Below are positions 46,663 through 57,936 of a stretch of 64,000 bases of DNA, in pieces. The notes below the pieces were generated by a model. That model was not told the origin of the DNA and ran no database searches. It worked only from the letters and a program-made list of their open reading frames with translations. Location: the NCBI GenBank assembly GCA_033977485.1, contig CM066984.1:113391251-113455250 (forward strand). Direction: 5' to 3'. This DNA comes from Hydrangea macrophylla (taxonomy: Eukaryota; Streptophyta; Magnoliopsida; Cornales; Hydrangeaceae). Position 1 is the first letter of the stretch, and each line of letters starts with the position of its first letter. A program made the translations under genes and the position numbers.

Positions 46663-47834
46663 TCTCTCACTATTTTCTTTTCCTCTTTCTCATTAAAACC
46701 ATGAGACAAACAGAGCTTAATTGTTTGGATTGAGAGAAATTGAGAGGAGAGAAGAGAAGAGAAAGGGGACTACTTTCTTTCAATTTATCTCGTTTGGTCA
46801 TTTAAGTGGAGAGAGAAGAGAAGAGAAATAGAGAGAAAGTAGGGGGAAAGTAAAGAGAAAAGAGCCCACTTTTGTTTCTCCTCAAATCGGAGAGATTCCG
46901 GAGAGAAAAGAAGATAAACATAATTAACTATTGTCTAAAAGACCAATATGTCCTACTATATTCTTATTTATTCTAACATATATCCCTAGTAGATGATAGA
47001 AAGGTAAAATGATTATAAATACATTCTTTTCTTTTCTCTTATGAAAGCTAACCAAACGAAATAAAGTAATTTTTCTCTTCTCTTCTCTATTGCGTATCTA
47101 AACATAGAGAAAACTCAACTTTCTTTTCTCTCCTCTTAACAAGTTTATCTTCTTTTTTCTCCACGTTTTTTTTTCTTTCAAAAAAAGGTTTAATTAGATC
47201 CAAAAAATAAGGGTGTACAAATGCATAAAGGGCATACCCCATGATATACAATAAGACTCGAAAACATGACATTGGTGTAAAACCAAAGCCGAACCAACCA
47301 AACAAAAGCATGGAAGGTCTAAGTCTCCTCCTCAACATTAATTCTCAAAGGGGCCAATTAAGCTCAAGGGACACTATCAAGATCTGTGACAACCCTTTGG
47401 GCGACTTCCACTGAACTTGATCTTCGCTTTCCGCTTCTTTTCTCCGCTTCTCTCAATGCAAACGGAGTGTTAAGGTTGCAGAAGTATATGCTTCGAAGCA
47501 TTCTAGAAAGGGAAAAAATTATAGTCCTAAAGATGGGGATAATAACTGAAAAATTGGCTATAATACAAGAGGAGATTAGGACAGCAAATATAGGTATACA
47601 AACAAATTAGAGAAGAAGTTGCAAGACCACATTTTTAACTTTTGTTCTACATTCTTTTTATTTGTCTCCATCTTGGTTTCGAATGTGATTGCTCACTAAT
47701 CTTTCTCTGTGCTTGATTTTCTACTGATCTTCTAAACCACATACAATAAAAATCTTACCAAATTTTGACTCAGATAGATTCTTCATGATTTTGATGCCAA
47801 TTGATCTGAAACTCTTTGATAACTACCAATGAAA

Positions 47835-48200
47835 AGGATATGCCTCCTGATGGGCCATAAGGCCCATGACTACATGGTAGATGAGGGCTCTTAAGGGCCC
47901 AAGATAATAGATGTCTGAAAGCCCTCTGTTGACTACCTTTCTTAGACCTCATGAAGTGGAAAGGCCCAAAAAAACTATATGGGCCGTAGTCTAGATTTTC
48001 TATGGGCCAAATAAGAAGCCCTCCTACCAAGGATATACCTCCTAATGGGCCAAAAGGCCCATGACTACATGGTTGATGAGGTCGCCCAAGGGGCCCAAGA
48101 CAAAAGATGAGTTGATGGATTACTGCATGACCACATAAACCCAACTTCAATAGGCCCTCTGTTGGCCAACTACCTTTTACCTAATGAAGTGGAAAGCAAA
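47835..48200 (+). repeat. Tandem pair of about 195-bp units
   Basis: AAGGATATGCCTCCTGATGG...GGCCCATGACTACATGG (47835 on) recurs as AAGGATATACCTCCTAATGG (about 48029 on), each followed by GATGAGG, a GGGCCCAAGA block and AAGTGGAAAG. Confidence 0.8.
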
Positions 48201-48479
48201 ACCTCACTATGGGCCGAATTAGTGGCCACCTTCCATTTCCAGGATATCTTATCCCAAATTCAATCTACAAAACTTTTGTTGTTTGTTTTTTTTTGTTTTA
48301 AGAGTGGTTTTTTTTTTTAGCACGGCTTCTTACGTAATAAATAGAGCATCCAGGCTTCTTGCCTTCTATCAAACACAATAAATTGAACTACTAGACTAGA
48401 GGTGAAATAAACATTGTTCTAAAGAACAGACAATGAAGAAGGTACCAAAGTGAAAATAAATAAAAATAATTATTAACCA

Positions 48480-48648
48480 CTTTCCTTGTGGCCGGATGGC
48501 AAGGCCTCTGGGTGTTATACCCAGAGGTCTCAAGTTCGAATCTCAAGGGGGTGGCCACAGGTGATTCGCCCGGACGCCCTGGTCTCATGGGATTAGTCGA
48601 AGTGCGCTCAAACTGACCCAGACACCCACGGTTACCAAAAAAAAAAAA
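48480..48648 (+). mobile_element. tRNA-derived SINE
   Basis: Box A TGGCCGGATGGCAAG and box B AGTTCGAATCTC (about 48532-48543) form the tRNA-like head. The body GGGATTAGTCGAAGTGCGC and tail GTTACCAAAAAAAAAAAA match the SINE at 19439. Target duplication is weak (TAATTATTAAC/AATTATTGTTAA). It is not a functional tRNA: no complete cloverleaf. Confidence 0.85.
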
Positions 48649-49590
48649 TTATTGTTAAATTCTAGAAAGACAAAACGTAAGTGGAAACCATCATTCCATA
48701 TTTCCGGGACAAAATTCAAAATATCCCAAACAACAGTTTCCAAGATAGACAAAATCAAAATGAATTTTGGTCTTAATTATTTATTTTTATTTTTTTTTCC
48801 CAACGCCTAAGACAAAGAACATTGCAAAATATTGCATTGGTCTGGCGATGAGGCAAAAATGGCAACACACTTTTAAGTTCTCTAAGGTGTTCAACAATAC
48901 ACATAACATGATCAGGTCCAGTCTCACTTCTATTTATATGCGGTCCTTAGGCCAAACAACACGATGTTAGTTTGGCAAGGATTAGTTTTAGAAGTGATTT
49001 TATGCTAAACAAAGACTCATACGTAAGGGTGTATACGAGACGAGTCGATCACAAGCTTGTTCACGAGCCCTTTAAAATTATATCAATATGAATGTGAGTG
49101 TGTGTGTGTATACATATATATATATATATAGATGACAGTATACAAGTCATTTAGCAGCCTATTCAACGATTTCCCAAGCTATTTTCATGTGTGTGTTTCG
49201 TTCATGTCTCTGTTTGTTTTAACAATTTCCCAATCTATTTTCATGTGTGTTTTGTTTTTTCGTCCGAGTATTGAATGTTTGATGTGCAAATCACATACCA
49301 AGGTCTAGTTCCTTAGTAGAGAGAGAGAGAGAGAGAGAGAGAGGAGTACTCTTTTTCATACTAAACTGAAGGGGTAAATGATTACAGATATGCACGTGAA
49401 CCATTCCGTTATTTACGCAAGTGTCAGTGTGACTGTCACTCCCCCATCCCCATAAAAGACTACTACTAGTACTATATTTGTGTAACAAAATGGTTATTAT
49501 ATTAAAAAAAAAAAAAAAAAAAAACATGTGCTCATGAATTAGATCCACCTGCTTATGCGGATCTGCTAGATATCAATTTTTTTTTTTTTT
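48649..49590. other. Gene-free AT-rich intergenic DNA
   Basis: No gene is seen. It holds (TA)n (about 49110-49130), (GA)n at 49319-49342 and an A run at 49503-49524. Confidence 0.6.
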
Positions 49591-50146
49591 GCCAAATTAC
49601 ACTTTAGTTCATTAAACTATAGACATGTTTTCAATTGGGTCCATAAACTTTTTTTTTTTTTTGCAATTGGGTCCATGAACTTCAAAAATTCATTCAATCA
49701 AACCCAAATTCTGACACTGTTAGCTTAAATTATTAGAAATTGTCACATATGTTGCACGTAATGCTTACCTGTCACACGCTAGGTTAAGACAAACACGGGA
49801 GACTGTGAATGGCTAAAAAATTATGTGATTTTGGGTATAATTGAATGCAATTTTGGATCTAGTCGAATGTGTTTTCAAATTTGATTGAACGCGATTTCGG
49901 ATCTGATTGAATGTAATTTTTTACACTGTTCACAATCTCCCGTGTTTGTCTTAACCTAACATGTGACAGGTAAGCATTACGCACAAACGTACGTGTCAAT
50001 TTCTAATAGTTTAAGCTAAGAGTGTCAGAATTTGGGTCTGATTGAATGAATTTTTGAAGTTCAAGGACCCAATTGCAAAAAAAAAAAAGTTTATGGACCC
50101 AATTGAAAACATGTTATAGTTTAATGGACTAAAGTGTAATTTGCCC
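49591..50146. mobile_element. Fold-back transposon, probably MULE-type (556 bp)
   Basis: The arms are about 220 nt. The left begins GCCAAATTACACTTTAGTTC; the right ends GACTAAAGTGTAATTTGCCC, its inverse. The central loop (about 49815-49920) holds four GATTGAATG-like units. T runs lie on both sides, with nine Ts after the right end, so a T9 duplication is possible but cannot be proven in a homopolymer. Confidence 0.85.
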
Positions 50147-50811
50147 TTTTTTTTTAATAGGAGCGGACATTATTCACACACACCCCAAAAGAAAGGGGAA
50201 AACATCTTAAAGCTTGGTAACCTTGAAGTTTTAAATTTTAATTTTTGTTTTCATTTTTTGAATTTTGATAACAGGTAACTCCTAATACAAAAAATAAAAA
50301 TAAAAATAAAAACTAAAATAAAAAACTACAACGTTACCATGCGAAAAAATTTCATCAGCTCCGTAAAATATATATGTATCCTTTACATACAAGTCTATAG
50401 ACTCATATAGTATCCATCAAGTGAATCAAGCACAAGAAAATACCTAACCTTGACAATACAGCACATAGCCAAGAAATCAGTAACAGCCTGCATTAGCCGT
50501 TAAAATCAACAAAACAATCATCGAGTTCACTGAAAAAAAAAATTGAGTGAGAGAGAGAGAGAGAGACAAAAAAAAAACAACAAAAGAAATTATTTATCAG
50601 TGTGATATTTACTAGCATAACATTGGAGAACTAGAACTTGGATTTCTCAAAGCATACTAATTTATGAAGTTGGTGCTAACCCAGTATTGACCTTGTACAA
50701 GTTTCAGTACCTGCTACACATTAAATTAAGATGGTCAATGATAATGAGCAACCCACTTTCTTTAAATATAATGCATCTGGAACAAAACTACATCCAAATT
50801 TAAATGTTTCC

Positions 50812-50820
50812 CTATATAAT
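50812..50820 (+). promoter_or_regulatory. Candidate TATA box of the methyltransferase gene
   Basis: CTATATAAT lies about 180 bp before the ATG. Confidence 0.5.
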
Positions 50821-50993
50821 ATCAACAGTAGTGGCTAAACACTTATAGCTTGATTAAACATGGGATGCCTATTCATCATATTAAAAGGATCATCCATATT
50901 AAATGGTCCATTTTAAAAGCACATACCTCCATACAAATCATCTTCATCTTCAACTCTAAGCATTAATCCTCACATCAATCAGAAACATAACTC

Positions 50994-52178
50994 ATGGATT
51001 CCCCTCACAAGTCCAAGTCTCTCTCCACTAATCTCTTCTTTCTATTCCTCCTATTGTCCACAAATCTTCTCACCTTGTTCATTTCCACCACCTACTATTC
51101 CTCTTGCACTCTTAGTCCAACCACCACCGCCATTGCCGACTCAGCTCCAAAACATGAAGTCGTTAAAGATTCTGAGGAAACTCAAACGACTTTAAACCTC
51201 CCACCCGAGTTCATCGCCTTCACATCTCCTCAAGTACTTCCACTCGGATTCAACACCAACTTTGACTCTGATAAAATCCTGCCTCCAGTTGGGCGGCCGT
51301 GCACTCTCTTCCCCGATGAACTCCGCCGCTACATGTCATACAAGGTCAACGGCTCGTGCCCCGACGATGAACTCCTATCCCAAAAGCTCCTCCTCAAAGG
51401 CTGTGAGCCGCTGCCCCGTCGCCGGTGCCGCCCCGCCGCTCCACCGGAATATGTCGAGCCTTTCCCTCTTCCCGTCAGTCATTGGACAACACCATCCGAC
51501 TCATCCGTGGTATGGACAGCATACACTTGCAAGAACTACTTGTGTCTCATTAACCGCAAGCAGAACCAGAAGGGCTTCGATGACTGTAAAGATTGTTTTG
51601 ACCTCGAAGGTCGAGAGAAATATCGTTGGGCAAGTAAAGCTGGTAGCGGACTTGATTTTTCTATCGATGAAGTACTTGCAGTGAAGAAACCAGGCACGAT
51701 CCGAATAGGGCTCGACATCGGGGGCGGTGTTGCCACATTCGCTATAAGAATGAGGGAACGAAATATAACTATAGTAACAACTTCCATGAATTTAAATGGT
51801 CCGTTCAACAGTTTTATAGCATCAAGAGGGGTTGTGCCTTTGTATATAAGCATTTCTCAGAGGCTTCCTTTCTTTGATAATACGTTGGACATCGTGCATT
51901 CGATGCATGTATTCAGTAACTGGATTCCCACAACGTTACTACACTTCTTGTTTTTTGACATCTACAGGGTGCTTAGGCCTGGAGGGTTGTTTTGGCTTGA
52001 CCATTTCTTCTATGTGGGTGAGCAGTTGGAAGAAGTATATGGTCCCCTTATAGGCAGCATTGGATTCAACAAGGTGAAATGGGTAACAGGTCGAAAAATT
52101 GATCGAGGGCCAGAGCTCCAGGAGATGTACCTTTCTGCTTTGTTGGAGAAACCGTTGGAGAATTCTTGGTCACCGTAG
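50994..52178 (+). CDS. Membrane-anchored SAM-dependent methyltransferase, At1g29790/ICA type
   Basis: Intronless gene for 394 residues. A short N-terminus is followed by one hydrophobic helix (about 13-32) and no cleavage-like site, so a type II membrane protein of the secretory path is likely. A Ser/Thr-rich stem follows. A plant-specific module with conserved Cys (GRPCTLFPDELRRYMSYKV, KGCEPLPRRRC, WTAYTCKNYLCL, DDCKDCFDLEGREKYRW; about 98-212) precedes the methyltransferase fold. SAM-binding motif I is IGLDIGGGVATFAIRM (238-253); post-motifs include LPFFDNTLDIVHSMHV (291-306) and DIYRVLRPGGLFWLDHFF (322-339). The family is related to pectin-methyltransferase candidates such as ICA, but the substrate is not shown by sequence. 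The ATG at 50994 gives the full anchor. The frame is intact to the stop. Confidence 0.9.
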   Translation: MDSPHKSKSLSTNLFFLFLLLSTNLLTLFISTTYYSSCTLSPTTTAIADSAPKHEVVKDSEETQTTLNLPPEFIAFTSPQVLPLGFNTNFDSDKILPPVGRPCTLFPDELRRYMSYKVNGSCPDDELLSQKLLLKGCEPLPRRRCRPAAPPEYVEPFPLPVSHWTTPSDSSVVWTAYTCKNYLCLINRKQNQKGFDDCKDCFDLEGREKYRWASKAGSGLDFSIDEVLAVKKPGTIRIGLDIGGGVATFAIRMRERNITIVTTSMNLNGPFNSFIASRGVVPLYISISQRLPFFDNTLDIVHSMHVFSNWIPTTLLHFLFFDIYRVLRPGGLFWLDHFFYVGEQLEEVYGPLIGSIGFNKVKWVTGRKIDRGPELQEMYLSALLEKPLENSWSP

Positions 52179-53078
52179 TATAGGGAGAGATTTTTTTTTT
52201 CTTTTTTTTCTCTCTGTTTTTGTCTTTTTCCTCACCTCGTATTTTCCTGAAATAGTCCGATAAGTGAATATATTTGCAATTTCGTGCAACTTTGAGTAAC
52301 AGTTTGGTGGAATTTTAGAAGCATCCATAAAAATAGCTAGCAATCTTAGAAGCATCCATAATCTTCCGGCAAGGGATGAAATGTGCCATTTAGAAAATCT
52401 ATCAAGAAGAAGAAATACAGAATCCATACCTCATTCCCCCTTAATATAACAATTCATTTCCTTGACATTAGACAGATATGGTAAATGATAAAACAGACCA
52501 CATGTAGAACATGAAGATACCGAATAGTTCTCAAAAGAACTCAAGCACAGGACGGTACGTTAAAAGAGTAATATGCCTTTTGTCCAATCCACGTTATGTA
52601 ATTGGTTCAGAACATATAATCAGAAAAGAATGAAGTAGAAAACAAACAACAGAGATTATGTCACCTAGAATGTAATTTAGATAGAGGTTTGGGACAGAAT
52701 AAAATTAATAAATGAGGCACCAACACACGCGGGTGTTTTGCAATACTTAAAAATACCAACATTGCTCACATGTAAAGCAAACTAACCAAACTTAACAATC
52801 AACATCAAATGATAGACAGGTAAATGTATTACAGACAAAGTTCAGAATTGTACAAAAATAAGCCGTAAAGAAGAACGTATACTAGGACTTTGAAAATATG
52901 TAATACCGGTGAAGTCACCACAACCACGAGGGACTGAAAGCCAAACCTCAGCGATTCACATGCTCCAGATGGAGGATCGATTTAAATTTGGTGACAAAGG
53001 GTACTTGATTGTTGATATTGATGGTATAATTGCACGATTTAGAAACAAGTGGTCTAAAGACGGTTAAACACAACCCCC

Positions 53079-53109
<31 letters not shown>

Positions 53110-54274
53110 AAAAAAAAAAACCACCTTATGCATACAATTGAACAACAATAGGGGAGAAGAAATTCCAACCCAAGGCATACATCGGACTGAAAATCTGGAC
53201 AGCAGTGCGTATAATTGTTGCATAAATTAACAATTGACTGTGTGAGAAAGCAATTAATAGGAAATAGCCCAACGCATGGTGTAGATGTGATGTATCACTG
53301 TGCAAGGGTTCAAAAGTATGATGGGGAGATATTACTTGAACAATCAGTTGACGGTTACGCAGTGCAAAATAATACCTGTATGACTCATATAAGTTGGACA
53401 ACTGAGATCAAAACACTCACAACATGATTTTGGTTTCCAGCATAAGAGTAAAAGTAAGGATAACGTCGGAAATATGGAAGAAACAAGTGTGCTATAGTAG
53501 GAAAAGCAACTGAAATGGGGTAATGGAGTAATTTCACATGCCATTAGGACATACCATATTCTTATATATGTTAATGGAACGTGAATATATAACAGTCGCA
53601 TACTTTTCCGCACTACTGAAAACACTACCACATGGAAAGCAAGGACTTGATGCTTAATGTTCTTCGAAACTATGTTGGAACAAGAAAAATACATGTGCAC
53701 TCATTAAGTAGCAGTTTGCACTACATAGTCGAGCATTCAACATTGTAGTCTCTCAGTCGGTCAATTTTAAAAGTAAAACCCTAGCGCTCTAGCCTGAAAT
53801 CTTCTCAAACATAGAGCCATGGAGAGAGAGAGAGAGAGAGAGAGTGACATGGTACAACCCCTTTTCCTGAAGTTCATGTGGAATTCAACTGTTTACTACT
53901 ACACCTGCCTGCTCGAATTGGAAGAGATGATGCCATTTTAGATAATGTCCCCCTTACGTAAGATATAAAATTTTAACTATAATTTCCATGTCAAGGCGTG
54001 ATACTCCATTTGCAATATGGGTTCTGGCTATACGTATCACTTGACAATTTTACACTCCTAAGATCAGATAGAGGGCAGTCACATGAGGGGTGCCTTTGAG
54101 ACCTAACTGTTGATGTGGGACCAGTTACATCAGTAGCTATACATGGTTTATCTCTATTGTTTCAGTTTTTTTACAGTTAGAGAGTAGTTTGAGAACTAAC
54201 GAATCCACAGGGCACTATTCTGCTTATGAGGACAAACTGCACAGTTGACAACTATAAGCAAGAGCATCAGAGCT
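52179..54274. other. 3' flank of methyltransferase gene; no further gene
   Basis: No domain-bearing frame. CTTAGAAGCATCCATAA occurs twice in imperfect form near 52315-52365. A C/A homopolymer lies at 53074-53120 and (GA)n at 53823-53844. Confidence 0.55.
53074..53120. repeat. C26-A21 homopolymer pair
   Basis: Twenty-six C residues are followed immediately by twenty-one A residues. Glycine/proline/lysine runs in frames here come from this repeat. Confidence 0.9.
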
Positions 54275-55491
54275 TGTTGTAGGTACATACTCCAGGCTCG
54301 CCACATAGCAATAAGCTACGACACCTCACCACCACGTGTCATACTCCAGGCTCGCCACGTAGCAATAAGCTACGACACTTCACCACCACGTGTCTCTACG
54401 AACAACGCCTAATTACGCCTAATTACTCCTAATCATATGTCCAACGTGAACACATCCCAGGGTGGCACGGGCAAACGCGCTCTCCCCCTGAAGAGGGAAG
54501 CAATGAGCAAACACGCTCTCCCTTAGAGGTGACTCAAGCGGACGCGCTTGTCACCACCCCAGGACTCCTCTCACCTTGTGAGGATCCTCTATCGCCTCAG
54601 ATAACACCACCGCCAATACTCCACATACTTTGGTGGCAACACCACCAAAGGAGTAGTCATCTCCATCACGGAGGCCTCCAAGCTACATGACCTCCAACTG
54701 ACTAAAGGCTCCATGTCTCTAACATACATTGTCACACACAAGTACCCTTAGTCAGGAGCAGGACTAAAGGGTATCACACGCTGGGATCTCGAGAGTTCAT
54801 GGCTTGGTGGCTAGAATTAAGGGCATCTCCCTAGCTAGACGCCCATGGGCAAGGCTAGGGTTGGTTCCAAGGAAAGAGAGAGACACGTGCTCAATCACGT
54901 GCGTTCCCCATCCCATCCTCCTAGGTCACTTACGCTACTAGTGTAACTCAACCATCATCTCACCTACCCCTAGGCCACTTAGGACCTTTAGCGTGTAGCC
55001 GCACCATTTCTGGAAATACCCACTGACATACTCTTCCCCCAACCGCAACAGAGGTCACCTCACCGCTCTTCTGTCGAAGTAACCATCTCACCGCCCACAA
55101 TAAATGTCCCATCATGGAGGCACGCCTACACCCCTTTTCCTCTTGTCACTAAATAAAGCTTATGCCACTGCCCTTCTATCTTGTCAATACATCGCATAGC
55201 CAAAATCACATGCCGTCCCGTCTTATCCACCAACCTACATACCTCTCTAGAGAAGCCACCTAAGCACTATGGCAGTCACGCTTGAGTGACTTATACTCCT
55301 TACTTCGGCTATAAATACCACACCCTCATTCAATACAAGGGGGGAGATCAACAAAAATATCCCAAGTATCTACTATAAGCTCTATAGCATAAACTCTCCA
55401 CACATACTGCTCTCTCTCTCTTTCACTTGGGATTACCTTGGCTCTCACTCGAGCCATGTACTCTCTCAGACCCATCTACTATACTACAACA
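54275..55491 (+). mobile_element. Possible solo LTR (about 1.2 kb)
   Basis: The ends TGTTGTAG and CTACAACA are perfect 8-bp inverses, TATA-like CTATAAATA lies at about 55311-55320, and base composition is far more GC-rich than the surroundings. No target duplication is seen (GAGCT against TATAT), so the borders may be wrong. A 57-bp unit (CATACTCCAGGCTCGCCAC) is duplicated at 54288-54402. Confidence 0.4.
54288..54402 (+). repeat. Tandem duplication, two units of about 57 bp
   Basis: CATACTCCAGGCTCGCCAC...CACCACGTGT is repeated with two changes. Confidence 0.9.
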
Positions 55492-57772
55492 TATATCTAC
55501 ATTGATACTGACTTGCTTACGTGTTATACTCTCTCACACATCACATAAAAGAACTCATACACTTGTAAATAATTCAAACGGCATAGTTTGGTCACCGATC
55601 CACATACAATCCACAGAAACCTATAGAATGATGTAATGGTTTAGGAAGATAAACCGTTAGTTTAGCAATTTTCCATAATCTTTCCTGGATGATGTAAGCA
55701 TGTGAACAATTTTGTATACACTTGATAAAAGGTTGACCAAGCCTGAACTCGAGTAAAAAGAAAAAATTTAATTTATAAACACGAGTTAGAGATCAGCCAA
55801 AATAATGGCCTGGACATACCCAAGCTAAGTAGTATGGCCTTGTGAAAGCTAGGCATTGAGGTGGGTACATCAATTTGATATGATCTAGCATGCTAAAGAA
55901 TTACTCAGATATATATATATATATATATTTATGGTAAGTAAGAATATCAATATCCTTTTATGGGCATCTATGACACTACTGGAAGAATCATTTCTTGTCA
56001 CGATTTGGCAATTGCGTGTCAATGGTAAAGGTAAAAAGATATACTAAGATTGGATTGTCCTACTCCTTCCAAACTCCGAAAGAAGACTAGCAAACATCAA
56101 TCGTATAGACACTAAATTATTCAAATTTTGTGTGTGAATAGGTGTTTGAAAAGGCCATGCTGCCACTGCCACATAAACTTAATAATTCAGTACATTTTGT
56201 GCGTCGAGTTTAGACTGTAATTTGGAACGTTGAAAGGAAAGTTTATATTCTTACAAGATAATTGATTAGTCAAAAGAGGATTTAAGGAACTCTATATAAA
56301 AAGCGACCTTCATAATGGCTGCCACTAAAGTAAATGAACACAAAAAAGAACGATGAAGGAAAAGAAAATCGAGAGTTTCCTTATCTCAATTTGAGTTTTA
56401 TCCCTCAAGCAATAATTAGATTATGAATCAGAAAAATTAAAAGGGAATTACATTCTCAAAAGTTAAGTTAAAACCTATGCTTGACACAGCTCAAAATTTG
56501 CAAGAAGTTAGATTTCTCTACTCACAAAATGCCATAAGGGTATAGTTAATCTTGAAGAACATTATATAATTGTGCTTTAAGTATTCAACTCAAAATTTTT
56601 AACCTTATTACCGGTTGTCATAGTTGAGGGTTAATTAAAGTTGTAGAAGGCACTTTTTTTTTAAAAACAAATCTTGTCTTAAAATGGCATGAACCGTGGT
56701 TTATCTATTCAAATAAGGCATAGCAGGTTGAATTTAAAATAACGTATCTACCTTATCTAATATCACTTGGGTTCTCCATTGACTTCAATTTTAATGATGG
56801 AGTGAACAGTGAACACTATACAAAGGGCTACATTAAGTATTAATTAAAAAAAAAGGGAAATAGAAGTTATATTTAATATAATGGTTTTAATGATGCTTTT
56901 TACATACTATTTGAACAGATAAAAGTGGAAAAAGAAATTTAAAAGGCAAATACAATACTATTGAGTTTTTTTATCACCCGTGACAACATAATATTCTATA
57001 CAAGAATCTGTGAAAGCACAACATTATTCTGGCTTTTATCATCAGCATTTCTATACATTTTCAAACAACAATGTAGATTATTACAGCAATAAATATTTCT
57101 TAAATTGTAATTGTCTATTTAACAAATCCAATAGAAAAAGAGAAAGGAAAAAGTTTAAAAGATGCATATTGCATACCATTATTACCCCCATATGTATCAT
57201 TTACAAAATCTGATGTTTGTAATATCATATATAATATACATCCCTCTGAAAGGAAAAAGTATAAAAGATGCATACTATTATTACCCCCATATTTATCATT
57301 TACAATTTACAGAATCTGATATCTGTAATATCATTTACAATCTACATCCATAGCATCATAAATACTTCCATAAACATTTATGAAGGAAGATGAAGATGAC
57401 AATGTAGATAATCACATAAAAGAATGATTTAGTTTTGAAACCTTCTTTTTGACCAACCAAAAGAGAAGAAAAAGTTTTAAAAGGAAGAAACTACTAAAGT
57501 AATATTTATTTTGACATCGTATACTTGCTACTACTATTGTAACTATCTACATTGGCATCATCATAAGTTCTTTCATAAGCATTTATGAAAAACCTATCTA
57601 CACTGCCAATATCTTAAATTCTTTTATAACAACAAATCCATTATGAAACAAAATATGACCGATGGCGACAGATAATCATGACAATCATCACAAATCTAAA
57701 ACGATGATAATGTAGACTTGTTTAACGCAAACCTGTTAACCTGTAAACCTCAAAATCATCAACACATTAATT
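55492..57772. other. Gene-free AT-rich intergenic DNA
   Basis: No gene is seen. It holds (AT)n at about 55908-55929 and a tandem duplication at 57146-57350. Confidence 0.6.
57146..57350 (+). repeat. Tandem duplication, two units of about 100 bp
   Basis: GAAAGGAAAAAGT...AAAAGATGCATA, ATTATTACCCCCATAT and GTAATATCAT recur in the same order at 57143-57242 and 57249-57350. Confidence 0.85.
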
Positions 57773-57923
57773 TGTTAACAAAGTATTTTGTGAAGCTTAG
57801 GTTAATCCAAATGATTAACCCATATATATAGATGACTATTATTCAAAGAGAATTACAGTAGTGTCCTTGCAACAAGAATAAAATAAAATACAGTAAAAAG
57901 ACTAAAAAGACTAATATCTAACA
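57773..57923 (-). repeat. 3' LTR of Copia-1 (151 bp)
   Basis: The right end, read in sense, is TGTTAGATATTAG directly after the polypurine tract. TGTTAA at 57773 is the matching opposite end. The length equals that of the Copia-2 LTR, though the interiors do not match. Confidence 0.65.
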
Positions 57924-57936
57924 CTCCCCCTCAAGC
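57924..57936 (-). other. Polypurine tract of Copia-1
   Basis: In sense it reads CTTGAGGGGGAG and overlaps the pol stop codon; the same motif is used by Copia-2. Confidence 0.75.

Larger units (their letters stand above)
44389..48479. other. Gene-free AT-rich intergenic DNA
   Basis: No gene is seen. Contents: GTGTGATAGTCACACG-type inverted words (45130-45250); three degraded units of about 180 bp (45480-45900); (TA)n at 46631-46660; purine-rich GAGAGAAGAGAAG blocks (46730-46900); and a tandem pair at 47830-48230. Confidence 0.6.

Noticed and set aside
46730..47110. Possible PIF-like element with GTTTGGAT and CCAAACGA
   Set aside because: Inverse words are present but no consistent ends or TAA/TTA duplication could be set; purine-rich low-complexity sequence confuses the match.
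48486..48560. tRNA-like sequence with boxes A and B
   Set aside because: It is the head of a SINE with an A tail; the acceptor stem and cloverleaf are not complete.
53030..53230. Small frame with poly-Pro and poly-Lys
   Set aside because: It is a direct translation of the C26-A21 homopolymer.
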